A stretch of 64,000 nt of DNA, from contig NC_089180.1 of NCBI RefSeq assembly GCF_947507565.1, forward strand, positions 2,356,001-2,420,000, given 5' to 3'. Below, piece after piece: positions 10,471 through 19,606 of this stretch. The position numbers and the translations under genes are program-made. The notes below the pieces were generated by a model. That model did no database searches. It saw nothing but the letters and a program-made list of their open reading frames with translations, and was not told where the DNA came from. Numbering within the stretch: the stretch's first letter is position 1; each line of letters opens with the position of its first letter. This DNA is from Oscarella lobularis (taxonomy: Eukaryota > Porifera > Homoscleromorpha > Homosclerophorida > Oscarellidae).

Positions 10471-10740
10471 TTAAAATGATTTCCTCTCCGCCCTGTGTGT
10501 GCGAAAAACCATCTTCAAAACTTGGTTGAAACGCTCCACCCTGCCATTGGCTTGCGGGTGGTAAAATGGGGTGGTAACATTACAGATCCCGCATGACCGA
10601 AGTTTCTGCCGAACAAAATTGCGGGCCGTAGTCGGTGGTAATTTCCTCCGGAAGACCAAAACGAACGAAGAGATCTTGCAACGCTGTGACAACGTCGCTA
10701 GATCAAAAGCGATGACCGGGAATAACTTTGGGTCATTTCG
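10471..10740 (-). pseudogene. Ty3/gypsy integrase fragment
   Basis: The minus strand reads LFVRFGLPEEITTDYGPQF, then after a frameshift CGICNVTTPFYHPQANGRVE and RFNQVLK. These are the second catalytic Asp region (DxGPQF) and the catalytic Glu block (HPQANGRVERFN) of a gypsy integrase, which inserts retroelement cDNA. Zinc-binding and C-terminal regions are absent, and the frameshift breaks the core. Confidence 0.75.
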
Positions 10741-10779
10741 AGTGAAGGTTCAGTTGTAATTAATAACACAAGTGACGTG

Positions 10780-10945
10780 GCCTCCCCTTGATACTTGATA
10801 CGCTTCTCGTTGTTTTGTTGAAGAGCCGCGGCGCCGTTAGTAGAATAGCTCTGTGGAAGGCATCCCGGACGTTGAGGGTTAATGATTGAAACGTCGAAAA
10901 GGAGCTTCTTGCCGTCGTGATAGTCGTAAACGCTGATGTCTAGAA
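10780..10945 (-). pseudogene. LINE reverse-transcriptase C-terminal (endonuclease-like) fragment
   Basis: The frame contains YDYHDGKKLLFDVSIINP, a short gap, then GAAALQQNNEKRIKYQG. The pattern G-x-KLLFDVSIxNP...GAAAxxxxxxKxxKY matches the C-terminal nuclease-like segment downstream of RT in some invertebrate LINE-type elements. Family assignment rests on this pattern alone. The fragment abuts the Helitron helicase piece that begins at 10941 on the opposite strand. Confidence 0.5.
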
Positions 10946-11400
10946 GCGCTAAACAGAACACTCCAAGACCTGCAACACAACGAGCAACTGATGGGAGGAC
11001 TACTTTTGGTACTTGCAGGTGACTTCCGACAAACACTTCCCATAATTAAACGTGAAATGCGAGTTCACAGATTTCACGACGTTCATGCAGGTCAATACGC
11101 TGATCTCCTCATCCGAATAGAAGACGGGAAAATTCCACCTAACCCCGCTAATGGCCTTATCAAAATACCCTGCGGAAATCTGGTCGACACCCTAGAAAAG
11201 CTCCAAAAAAGCGTCTCTCCAGATATTTTCCAGAATTTTTTCGATGTCGATTGGCTTTCCGAACGCGCAATTTTAGCACCAACGAATCAAAGTGTTCAGC
11301 TTATCAACGAATCTCTCTTAGACCAAATACCAACCGAGGAACAAATCTACCTATCCATAGACCACTACCGAAATCGACGACGACGTTCAACACATCCTAT
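10941..11400 (+). pseudogene. Helitron Pif1-like helicase fragment
   Basis: The plus strand reads EALNRTLQDLQHNEQLMGG, then LLLVLAGDFRQTLPIIK (helicase motif III, GDFRQ). It skips to NMRVHRFHDVHAGQYADLLI-like sequence and ends with WLSERAILAPTNQSVQLINE (motif V/VI side). A block normally lying between the QTLPII and NMRVH regions is deleted in frame. The Pif1-type helicase unwinds DNA during Helitron rolling-circle transposition. No Rep domain is attached; this is an isolated remnant. Confidence 0.8.
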
Positions 11401-11406
11401 ACAAAA

Positions 11407-11430
11407 ATGTATATGTATGTATGTATGTAT
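11407..11430. repeat. ATGT microsatellite
   Basis: ATGTATGTATGTATG-type units directly follow the Helitron fragment. Confidence 0.8.
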
Positions 11431-11596
11431 GATTTACATACATTGATAAAATATCTTTAGAATGAGCTTGAACAATAGGCAAACCTTACTTCAAAACGTG
11501 ATGCCTAAGCTCAAAATTTCCTAAACAGGCGCAGCCAGTAAAAAGATGCGCCCGTACTGCACAAAAAGTATAAATTAATGCAACTAAAAACAGCTG

Positions 11597-12235
11597 TTTA
11601 ATTAAATGTACTCTCTTTAACTTCACGTGGAGAAAGAACAATTGAGTTTGAGCCGTCGTTAGTCTGGATAGCTTGGCTAAAGCACTCAATGGCTTCATCA
11701 AACATTCCCTCTTCAAATTTGCAGAAACCAAGACAAATAAGTCCTAAAGCAAGTGCAGAAAATAAAAGAAAAACCATGTCAATTAATGCAGACTCGTCTA
11801 CTTATACACGTACCTGTCACGGCTTTTGCAGTATCACTACGCAAAGACGACAGAGACTGAAGAAACTTGACGTGATCTTCGTATTTTTTCCGCTGACCGC
11901 TTTCCTGTAGAACGGATCCCAATTGCACATACGCTACATTTGAGCGTTGTGGGAAAGACGATGAGAGGAGCAGGGAAACGAACTTCGCAGCTATTTTCCG
12001 GCCTCCGAAGACAGGATGTGGGCAAAGACGTTCGAAGCATTGGCGGAACAAAATACGCATCCGCAACTGGTGTAATGATATCAAGCAGCTGGAAAAGACG
12101 CATGATAAGCCCATTTTCAGCGTGAATTTGCTCCGAACTAGAATCGTCTTGACAAGCAGTTTTGGCCCGCATCTGTCTTAGACGATAGGCTAAAAGCTTG
12201 TCTGGTGACAGTCGTCGCAACTTTACCGATAAAGA
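11597..12235 (-). pseudogene. TPR-repeat protein remnant (two exons, one frameshift)
   Basis: On the minus strand the 3' exon (about 11738-11597) follows a CTTGCTTTAG acceptor. It reads LGFCKFEEGMFDEAIECFSQ and on to a stop; the G-x3-EEG-x-FDEAI-x-CF spacing is a TPR helix pair. The upstream exon ends at a GTACGT donor near 11816 and reads NVAYVQLGSVLQESGQRKKY and FLQSLSSLRSDTAKAV. Further upstream, DKLLAYRLRQMRAK and LFQLLDIITPVADAYF are in another frame, so one frameshift near 12060 is needed. TPRs mediate protein-protein contacts; no specific family is recognised. Confidence 0.5.
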
Positions 12236-12354
12236 GGAAGGTGAGTTAGCTTCTTTCCTTACTAGAAGTGCGAAAGTGGGCTGCGGGCGAACAATAAAAC
12301 AGGTAATTGCTCGTGCTTAATTAAAATAAAATATATTTTTATCTAAGCGTATAG

Positions 12355-14017
12355 GCACTAGCTGTAGCCCAAGAAATTTTGGCCGCAAACGGAATTGTGA
12401 AGGATAGTATCACGCATGGATGGTTTGAAAAATTTCAGAAGAGACATCCTGAACTTGTACTAAAAACTGCTGAATCGCTGTCGAAAGCGAGATTAACTGC
12501 CACAAAGAGAACTGTCTTGGACAAGTATTACGACACGCTTTTTGCCCTTCTTGAAGAAAATGATATCATGAACGAGCCAGGCCGAATTTTCAATTTTGAC
12601 GAAACTCCTATACCGCTGGAATTCAAACCTCCTAAAATTATAGCAAGAAAAGGACAGAGACATGTGTTTTCCGTCACTTCTGGAGACAAAACACAAATAT
12701 CTGTTTTAGCTTGTGTTTGCGCTTCTGGATTTGCTTTGCCACCTCACATACTTTTCAAGAAAAGTTTTGGTTGGAATGAGAGATTGGTAGAAGGACAGGT
12801 ACCGGATTCGAGGTACACTGTTACTGATTCAGGATGGAGCACTAGTGCGGTTTTGAAGGATGGTTTTTTGAGCTTTTTCTTGCCTACGCTCCAGCAAAGC
12901 GACCGTTATTGCTAATAATGGATGGTCACTCAACTCACTACAATCCGGCGGTTATTAAAACTGCAGCACAAGAAGGGATTATTTTATTTCTGTTGCCTCC
13001 AAGCACAACGCATTTGACCCAGCCTTTAGACAGAAGCGTATTCCACGCACTGAAAGCTCATTGGACAACAGCCTGTCACAATTTCAGTACAAGAACGGGA
13101 GGGAAGTTTGTCACTAAGACAAATTTTAATTTTGTCTTTGCTGAAGCTTGGAAAAGTGCGATGAATGTTGGCAACATTTCTTCGTCCTTTAAGATGACGG
13201 GCATCTATCCTTTCAACAGACAGGCAATTGCGCTTGCCGAGGATAGCGTGGAACAACGTGCAGAAGCAGCGAAAAATCCTGCCATACGATTTCTTCCAAT
13301 ACTCACGCCTATCCCTGAACACCGTCGAAGATCAGCCTCACCTCTTCCAGTTTCAATTCAGGATTTTTCAAGCCCTGATAAATCTTCGTCAGTTAGCATT
13401 TTGGAAGAGCCTCGATTCACAACGTCGGAAGAGAAACGATTCCAACGTCTAGAGGAGGGATACAACCTGAGCGATCCCAGATATTCTGAGTGGATTCGGC
13501 TAAATCATCCTAGCAAATCTATCACTGCTTCAGCTTTGCCGCTGTCTATTGTGGGCAAACCTATCAAAGTAAAATTCATCTCTCCGCAGAAGCAACGACT
13601 AGAAGCGAGAACGAGATTGACTAATTTGTACGCTACTTCAAGTCTATGGACCTTACTTTCTAATTACCGTATTACTTCTAGTGCATCCAGCATTCCTCCT
13701 CCTCCTCCAGAACGCGAGAAAAACTCAGCTGCCAAAGTTCTTACAAGCTCTTCTGTTGTGGAAGATATTCGGATGAAAGAGAGAAAAAAAGACGAAGCTG
13801 CTGAAAGAAAGAAGCAGAAGGAGATCCTTAGGGTCACCAGACAAAAGGAAAAAGCTGAAAAGGAAAGGAAGAAAATTCAGAAGCTGAAAGGTATTAATAA
13901 ACAATGAATTTTTTTGTCTTATTTGAGATTTTTGATAAACCGTTCCAGAAAAATTACCGAGGGCTTCTGAAAGACCAGTCAGAGCAGCCAGGAAGAAGAG
14001 ATCAGATAACGAAGACA
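12355..14017 (+). pseudogene. pogo/jerky-like transposase gene with introns and one frameshift
   Basis: The main exon begins at 12355 after a GCGTATAG acceptor. It carries a CENP-B-type HTH end (SITHGWFEKFQKRHPEL) and the first catalytic Asp block (GRIFNFDETPIPLEF). Around 12891 a one-base shift moves the frame, and YAPAKRPLLLIMDGHSTHY (second Asp) and THLTQPLDRSVFHALKAHW (third Asp) follow. The Lys/Glu-rich C-terminus runs to a GTATTA donor at 13891. A further exon (13949-14017, TTCCAG...GTGAGT) joins in phase. Flanking introns with good sites suggest either an intron-bearing pogo-like transposon or a domesticated copy that has decayed. Without the frameshift it would be near full length for the catalytic part. 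Confidence 0.75.
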
Positions 14018-15049
14018 GTGAGTTTATGTTTTACTAGTTTAAGTGCAAGAAAGAGAAACTTCTTTAGTTGTTAGGCAAGCCTTTTCGATAGAAGTAAGAT
14101 TATCAAATCAAAATTTGCCTTCAGACCAATATATCAGCAAATATTTAGTTTTAAAATTGTTTGGAGCTTTTAACAATGTATTTATCAATGCTAGCGGCCT
14201 CGAAGCGACAGTTTGGGTCTGCTCGACGGATTCATCGTAGTACGTACTCGAACAAAGGAGGCTAAATGGCTAAAGACCGTACGTCCAGGATATGGCCCTC
14301 CCATTTTTGTACTTGATGGCTACAAAACGATCTAATTGCTGTGTACTCCTAGCGACAATGATAAAAGAAGACTGTGTGAACGATTTGGCTGCGTTTGAAT
14401 GCTTAGGCACTAGTTGGCTGTACAAAACTTGTGTTCCGATCTAGAGCACGCTACCCTTCCTTACTCAATCGGCGATATCTCAGCGAGAATGCAATATCCG
14501 ACAATCGCATCAATTTAGCGAGATAGAAGAGGCTTTAGGCTTTAAAACGGTATATAGAACGTCTCTGTGCGATAAAAACTGACGGAGTTAGAGAGCCTGT
14601 TCCAAAGCGCATGGGCGTGTTCGAAAGGGAGATGACGTGACTCCTCCCTCTTCTAACTTCGCTTACTCCTGTAAAACGCAACAAAACAAGCTGCAATTTT
14701 ACAACGAGTTTCTCGAGTTATTTTGCCACACTTTTGCTTTTAACTGTTTTGACGGTAGTCTGTTCTAAAGGGTAAACCGCTTGTTCCAAAGTTGATGTGT
14801 TCCAAACTAGATACGGGACTCTATCCTTCTTGTCCGTCGGGCACGAGAGCGGCGACGTCGTGGCCGGATGGCGCATTGAACGTCCGCTCGTGTTTGCCTC
14901 GGGGAACTCTGTCTTCACGTATGACGACGCGGTATTCGGGCATTGTTGGCATTCGTTGCTCGAGTGCAGTTTTAAAACGCGCACGTGATCGATGTTTTCC
15001 TGAAGCATGTCTTGAAGGCGAAGGGTTGTCTGCCTATTTGCAACGAGAG
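14018..15049. other. Unassigned region
   Basis: An opposed pair of open frames near 14718-15091 (96-99 residues) shows no known motif on either strand. Nothing else is recognisable. Confidence 0.3.
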
Positions 15050-15445
15050 TCTGGCGTCGGCTTGTTGTCCCCTCGATCGTCTATGAAGTAAATCTGAACG
15101 AACTGGGGTCGCTGCTGCAATGTGAAGCCAAGAAAATTGCAGAGCAACGCAGCTTCAAAAGGTTGGTTTCAAAATTTCAAGAAGTGCCATAAGATTTCTC
15201 ATTTTTGCGTTAGTGGGGAGTCAGCTGATGTCCCTGAGTTTAGTGAAGGACTGGCATGATAGACTGGAGACTTAATCAAGGATACGATCTTTGCGATGTC
15301 TGGAATGCTGATGAAAGAGCTTCCTTTTACAGAGTTTTACCGAACAAATCTCTATCGGAAAAGGGAAAGCAATGCAAAGGAGGCGAGCTCTCTAAGAAGA
15401 GAAAAGCGGCTGTGCTCTTTGCAAATGCTGCAGGGGGAAATGCCT
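15050..15445 (+). pseudogene. Decayed Tigger/pogo transposase fragment
   Basis: The readable piece is YDLCDVWNADERASFYRVLP, NKSLSEKGKQCKGGELSKKRK and AVLFANAAGG, with a more degraded CEAKKIAEQRSFKRLVSKFQ upstream near 15120. In intact Tigger proteins this is the stretch around the first catalytic Asp (NxDETG), the KG-x-C-x-GG-x-KSK block and the FVNAxGG block. Here DETG reads DERA, and stops lie upstream. The homology ends where the GCGCTTA repeat cluster begins. Confidence 0.65.
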
Positions 15446-15454
15446 TCTACCGTA

Positions 15455-15580
15455 GGCGCTGGTTGTTAAGCGCCGGCGCTTATAAGTCTGGGTTACAGCG
15501 GATTGGGCGCTTAACAGACCACCAGCGCTTAACAGCAAGGTGATACAGCGCGCTAGTCTTCTAACGCGCTTTTAACGCTA
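15455..15580. repeat. GCGCTTA inverted/direct repeat cluster
   Basis: GGCGCTGGTTGTTAAGCGCC (15455-15474) is inverted relative to GCGCTTAACAGACCACCAGC (from about 15507). GCGCTTAACAG recurs again near 15525, with further GCGCT/AGCGC steps to 15580. This looks like the folded end of a MITE-like element next to the Tigger fragment. Confidence 0.6.
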
Positions 15581-16297
15581 TATGAGAATGGGAACCCTCG
15601 CTAGTACGCTCTTAGAAGCGTTGTGAGAGGCCATCACATCTACAAAGAAATTTGGCTTCCGTTTGTGGGAGAGCGATTTATTACAAATATTTCAGGGCCT
15701 CCCGTAAACTCGAATAAATAGTGAACTACAGCCGAAATTATTATAGCGACACGCAATGAAATGTGATGCTTACGCTCGCCTGGCAATTTGCAAGACTTTC
15801 TAGCCGTTTCTAGCTTCTTTGGGCTAGCGAGCGTTTCACTTTTACTACAGTTCTAGATGAAATCTCACAAAAACTCTGCACGCGTGATATTTTATCGATC
15901 ATGCGTGAGAGCGTGGGTTAATGGCTGTATACGTGAGTCTCACGCAAATGCGTGAGACTTGGTGGGTCTGATTATTGTCACTGTGAGTGGTTCACCTTTT
16001 CGATTATAGAGTTTTGGAATTTTTGCTGGAGAAGGAAAGTCGCAATCCTCGTCAACGATCACAGGAAGACTTTTGAGATGAACGCAAAACTCCTTGTTGG
16101 TACAAACGGCTTTCTTAGTTTGACAGCAGATGCAGGGGCGTCGCGTTGATTTTTCGCTTGGCCCGGCTGGTAAAAAAAGTTTGCGCCCGCGAAAAAATTT
16201 TTTGGACCACGCCCACTTCTGCAATTTGGTTGTATTGACATAGAAACTTATCAACATCAACATCACAATAGAACCTTATCAACGTCAATATAGAACT
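15581..16297. other. Spacer including the 3' flank of a hAT remnant
   Basis: The part from about 16140, with GCGCCCGCGAAAAAATTTTT and GGACCACGCCC, resembles the flank of the other hAT remnant near 26580-26640 (GCGCGGCGAAAATTTTTTGG, GGGCGTGG). No gene is visible. Confidence 0.35.
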
Positions 16298-16576
16298 TTA
16301 AACAAATTGACCAAACTGTTGCAGTCGGACTTCTCTCTGACCAACAAATTCATTGCCGACGGCGCCGAGGTCGATCGAATCCGCTTTCTCCTTATTGATA
16401 CTTAAAATCATAATATGATTGAGGCGACTTTGCGACATCGTGCTCCTAAGGTAAGTTTTGAGCCTTCTCATTGCCGAAAAACTCCGCTCGCTTGCAGCAT
16501 TTGTCGCCGGCATAATTAGTATAAGCCGGAGAAGACGGCATATTTCGCTAAAGAATGATCGCTGCGCAGGCGTCAT
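16298..16576 (-). pseudogene. hAT transposase C-terminal dimerisation domain
   Basis: The frame has LRLILIMPATNAASERSFSA, MRRLKTYLRSTMSQSRLNHI and MILSINKEKADSIDL. The (N/T)A-x-SERSFSA-x-RR-x-KT-x-LRS-x-M-x-x-x-RLN pattern defines the hAT C-terminal dimerisation region (ZMYM-like subgroup). No catalytic RNase-H core is found upstream on the minus strand, so only the 3' end of an element survives. Confidence 0.85.
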
Positions 16577-17721
16577 CTCTCGTACGGCTTTTATGCACTC
16601 CTTCAGACTGATAGAATGTCCCTCGGCAAAATATAGACTGAGACTTTCTAATTGCGTGCAAAGCGACGTCCAATCGAAGTCGTCGCCGACACATCTTGAG
16701 CTTGATTAAGATTAGGATAAGTCCCACGTAAAAAATGGTCTGTCAATTTTCTTTACCTACCGGTAAGTTTTTCTTTTTCTAGTTTTTGTATAAATTGTCA
16801 AAGTTTTGGAGCCTTGAAATTCCATTCTTGAGTAAATTTGCGATAAGTTTCGTTTCCAGTTGATTGAATCCAGGTGTCTACTCGGTCAAACGACGACGTT
16901 CGAACGTTGTAAATGGAATCATTGCTGTAATAACGACGAGGAGTACGAGCGTGAAATTAAAGCGACTCTGTGCCAGTGCACTGGGAAAGATTTTGAATGG
17001 TTAGGAGGATGACATCACGAGAACGAGGAATTTCCAAGCGCATTTTTTACAGTGACTACGGATATACCGAGAGTTCCTCAGCGTGCGTCCAGTGTCCCGG
17101 TCTATCTCCGTGAGATCCGGCTGAGGATTGCAAAGGGAAGACTTACAACAAAACCAAAGGGTATCTGTGAATTTTATGTCAGAACTTCTAAATAGTGGGT
17201 CGCCGACTCTTCTCTCTATCTTCTCTCTATCTCTCAAGATACTGAAAAGTCGCCGGTGATAAATGTGTTGGGGGCAAAGTGGACGCTTACATTCCTCAAG
17301 AGCTCCAGTGTCCTGCTATTCCAACTGAATGTTTTTTTTGTAGCTCCAGGCGGACTTGACTTTGATTCAGACATTTCGAAGAGTGGGCGTTCCTGTAACA
17401 CAGTATGACGTCAGCGATCTCACGTACGATCAAAATAAGAGCTAATCACAAGTAGGGAGTTGTTTTGGTAAGGTGAAACCGTGTTTTTAACTATTTCAAA
17501 ACCACTGAAGGCCAAAACGAGGTCAAAACCAAAGCGAAAACGTAAAAAACGACGCAGAACGTAGTGCGTTAGGAGAGTAGGTGTGCGTAAACGTTATTAC
17601 GGGACACTAAAGTGGCTTCGCGGGTATAAATTTGAATGAAAGTGAGCATGCGCAATAAGCGCAAATTTTGGTATTCAAAAACAGTGAACTTGGTGACCAA
17701 AAAGCGTCCACTTCTCAAAGC
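16577..17721. other. Unassigned region
   Basis: No recognised gene. Short frames only, such as 17001-17237 on the minus strand. Confidence 0.3.
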
Positions 17722-18166
17722 GAAAGGGTTGATTAAAGGTGCCATCTCGTCGCAACCGGTTCTGCGGTTTTACGATCTCAAACAGCCTCTTTCTCTTCAA
17801 TGTAATGCCTCGGACACGGGTCTCGGCTCGGCGCTTTTCTAGAATAGCGAACCAAATGCCTATGCCAGCGCCGCGTTGACACAATCGCAGCACGCTTACA
17901 CGCGAATCAAAAAGGAACTCTTGGCGATTGTGTTCGGTCTTGAACATTTTCATCAGCACAGGTACCTGTCGATTGGTGCACATTCAGTCTGATCTCAAGC
18001 CACTGCATGAAAACCATTATCTGAAAGCCCCTTCACAACGCTCCGCGTTGTTTGCAGCGTTTTCTTCTTCATGTACTAGCTATGACGCTCATGTTGAGTA
18101 TTGCAAGGGTTGCAAGGGTTCCGAGCTGCACCTGGCGGACACCGTCGCGCGCGCTCTCCTTCGTTA
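17722..18166 (+). pseudogene. Ty3/gypsy RNase H fragment
   Basis: The plus strand reads KGAISSQPVLRFYDLKQPLS, CNASDTGLGSALF, then a stop and AYASAALTQSQHAYTRIKKE with LLAIVFGLEHFHQ. After frameshifts it ends in ELHLADTVARA. This is the RT-RNase H junction and RNase H domain of a gypsy Pol (DAS-x-x-GLGA-type block, E-x-ELLAIVFG, LHLADTLSRA). The equivalents of the catalytic Asp and Glu can be seen, but at least one stop (17840) and two frameshifts make it non-functional. Confidence 0.8.
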
Positions 18167-18657
18167 TCGTTTTCTAATAATAACTAGCAAGAGGGACTGC
18201 CTTTTTCTGATGATCCGCTCTTTTTTCTGATGATCCGGTCTTGTGCATGGCGGAGTTTAAACGGCAGGTAACCAACAGCGAAACGAAGAGAATTCTCTAC
18301 TTCTGGCGTAAAATGCGGACTGCCTATATATTTTCCTTCGGTACTGGAGCAACAGCGGAGGATTTCACTGGAAGTTTGCTTAGTCTATGGAAGTATAAGT
18401 AATCAAATAATTTTGGTTTACTGTTTGCTTTAGAAGCGGGTCGCTGAGACTCGGAAACGCGTCCACCGTGCACGATCAATTGTAAACGAGCCAAGTAGCT
18501 TTCTTTTTCGCCGTCCGGCTGACATTTAATTAATGACGGTTTTGTTGTCGCTGCTCAACGCCGGGTTGAAGTGCAGGTAGGAGAAGTGAGTCGTCGTCCC
18601 CGATTTTATTTTCACATTAAACGAGGAAGGATTGCTAATCATTCAAACAACCTTTAG

Positions 18658-18800
18658 CTAGCTAGCGAGATTCGGGTGATCGCCTTGCGTGTAGCAGAAC
18701 GTGACGGTGCTGTTGTAGTCACTGACGGCACGTAAAGTTCGGATCTTGATCTTGACGAGACCGTCGGCTTCTTTTACGGCTACAGTAGATACATCACGTG
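18658..18800 (-). CDS. Possible 3' exon of an unknown gene
   Basis: The minus strand reads KEADGLVKIKIRTLRAVSDY and NSTVTFCYTQGDHPNLAS before a stop at 18658. A second open piece with NVKIKSGTTTHFSYLHFNPA lies just downstream (about 18600-18530). Both have beta-strand-like alternation with VKIK starts, but I recognise no family and cannot join them with confidence. Confidence 0.25.
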
Positions 18801-19040
18801 AACGCTGACGATATCCACATATATGTTTAACGAAACCGCTAATTTTCACCAGTTTTGGCGATCTGAAGGTGAACTACTGGTAGTTCAAAAACAGATAGTG
18901 CAAAAAACAGATAGCATTTCAATCTTTCGAAATTCTGCAAAAAAGATTTTGTACAGTAATCCCGGCCGGGCGGAGCATGATGTCACACAACACTATAGCA
19001 GAGCGCTCGGTTCAAATAAAGTCGAAATACAGACATTATA

Positions 19041-19606
19041 CAGTAGAACCTCTCAATAGCGGACACTTTGGGGACCACGTTTTCTGTCCGCTATAGAAAA
19101 GTTGTCCGCTCTTAGAGCGCTTGCTATTTTGTTTACTTATCTTTTTACTTTTCTTACAACAAGTACGAGAAGTAATCTGAAACACTTTTCTGCTTTGTTT
19201 TTTTAACTCGTACAGGCAATATGATCTACACAAGAAGCGACCATGTTTGATTCGTCGTAACAGCCTTTGCTTTTTAAAAACTATTCAACATCCTCGAGGC
19301 TCGTCATTTTTTAAGGCGAGATGTAATAAAGGAACGGTTTGAATTACAGCCAGCCGAGTTAATCGAGGAAGAGGGTATGGGCTTGGACCTACTCTCTCTA
19401 CGGTCCGGCAGCATTCTTGCAGCCAGTTGCGCATGTGATAGAAAAACTTTGCTAGATGAGTTTGATTTAACTAGCCTCAAGGCTTGCTTAATTAATGTGC
19501 TTGCCTTGTCGTAAGAGATATTTGTGTCTCTTTGGAGGAGAAAATTTGTTTTGTCTTTAACAATGAGGTCAACAATCACGAATAATTCTTTTTTGGAGTA
19601 CAAATG
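19041..19606 (-). mobile_element. Internally deleted Tigger copy (relative of 51131-53622)
   Basis: A TA at 19039-19040 precedes CAGTAGAACCTCTCAATAGC, which is the right end of the intact Tigger in reverse orientation. Homology follows that element through its 3' untranslated part and the last about 30 transposase codons (19110-19308). It then jumps, leaving out most of the transposase and the first part of the HIRAN gene. It continues through the HIRAN C-terminus (plus strand, about 19310-19500) and the left subterminal region to 19606. The left terminal repeat is missing: homology ends exactly where Helitron sequence starts. Confidence 0.85.
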
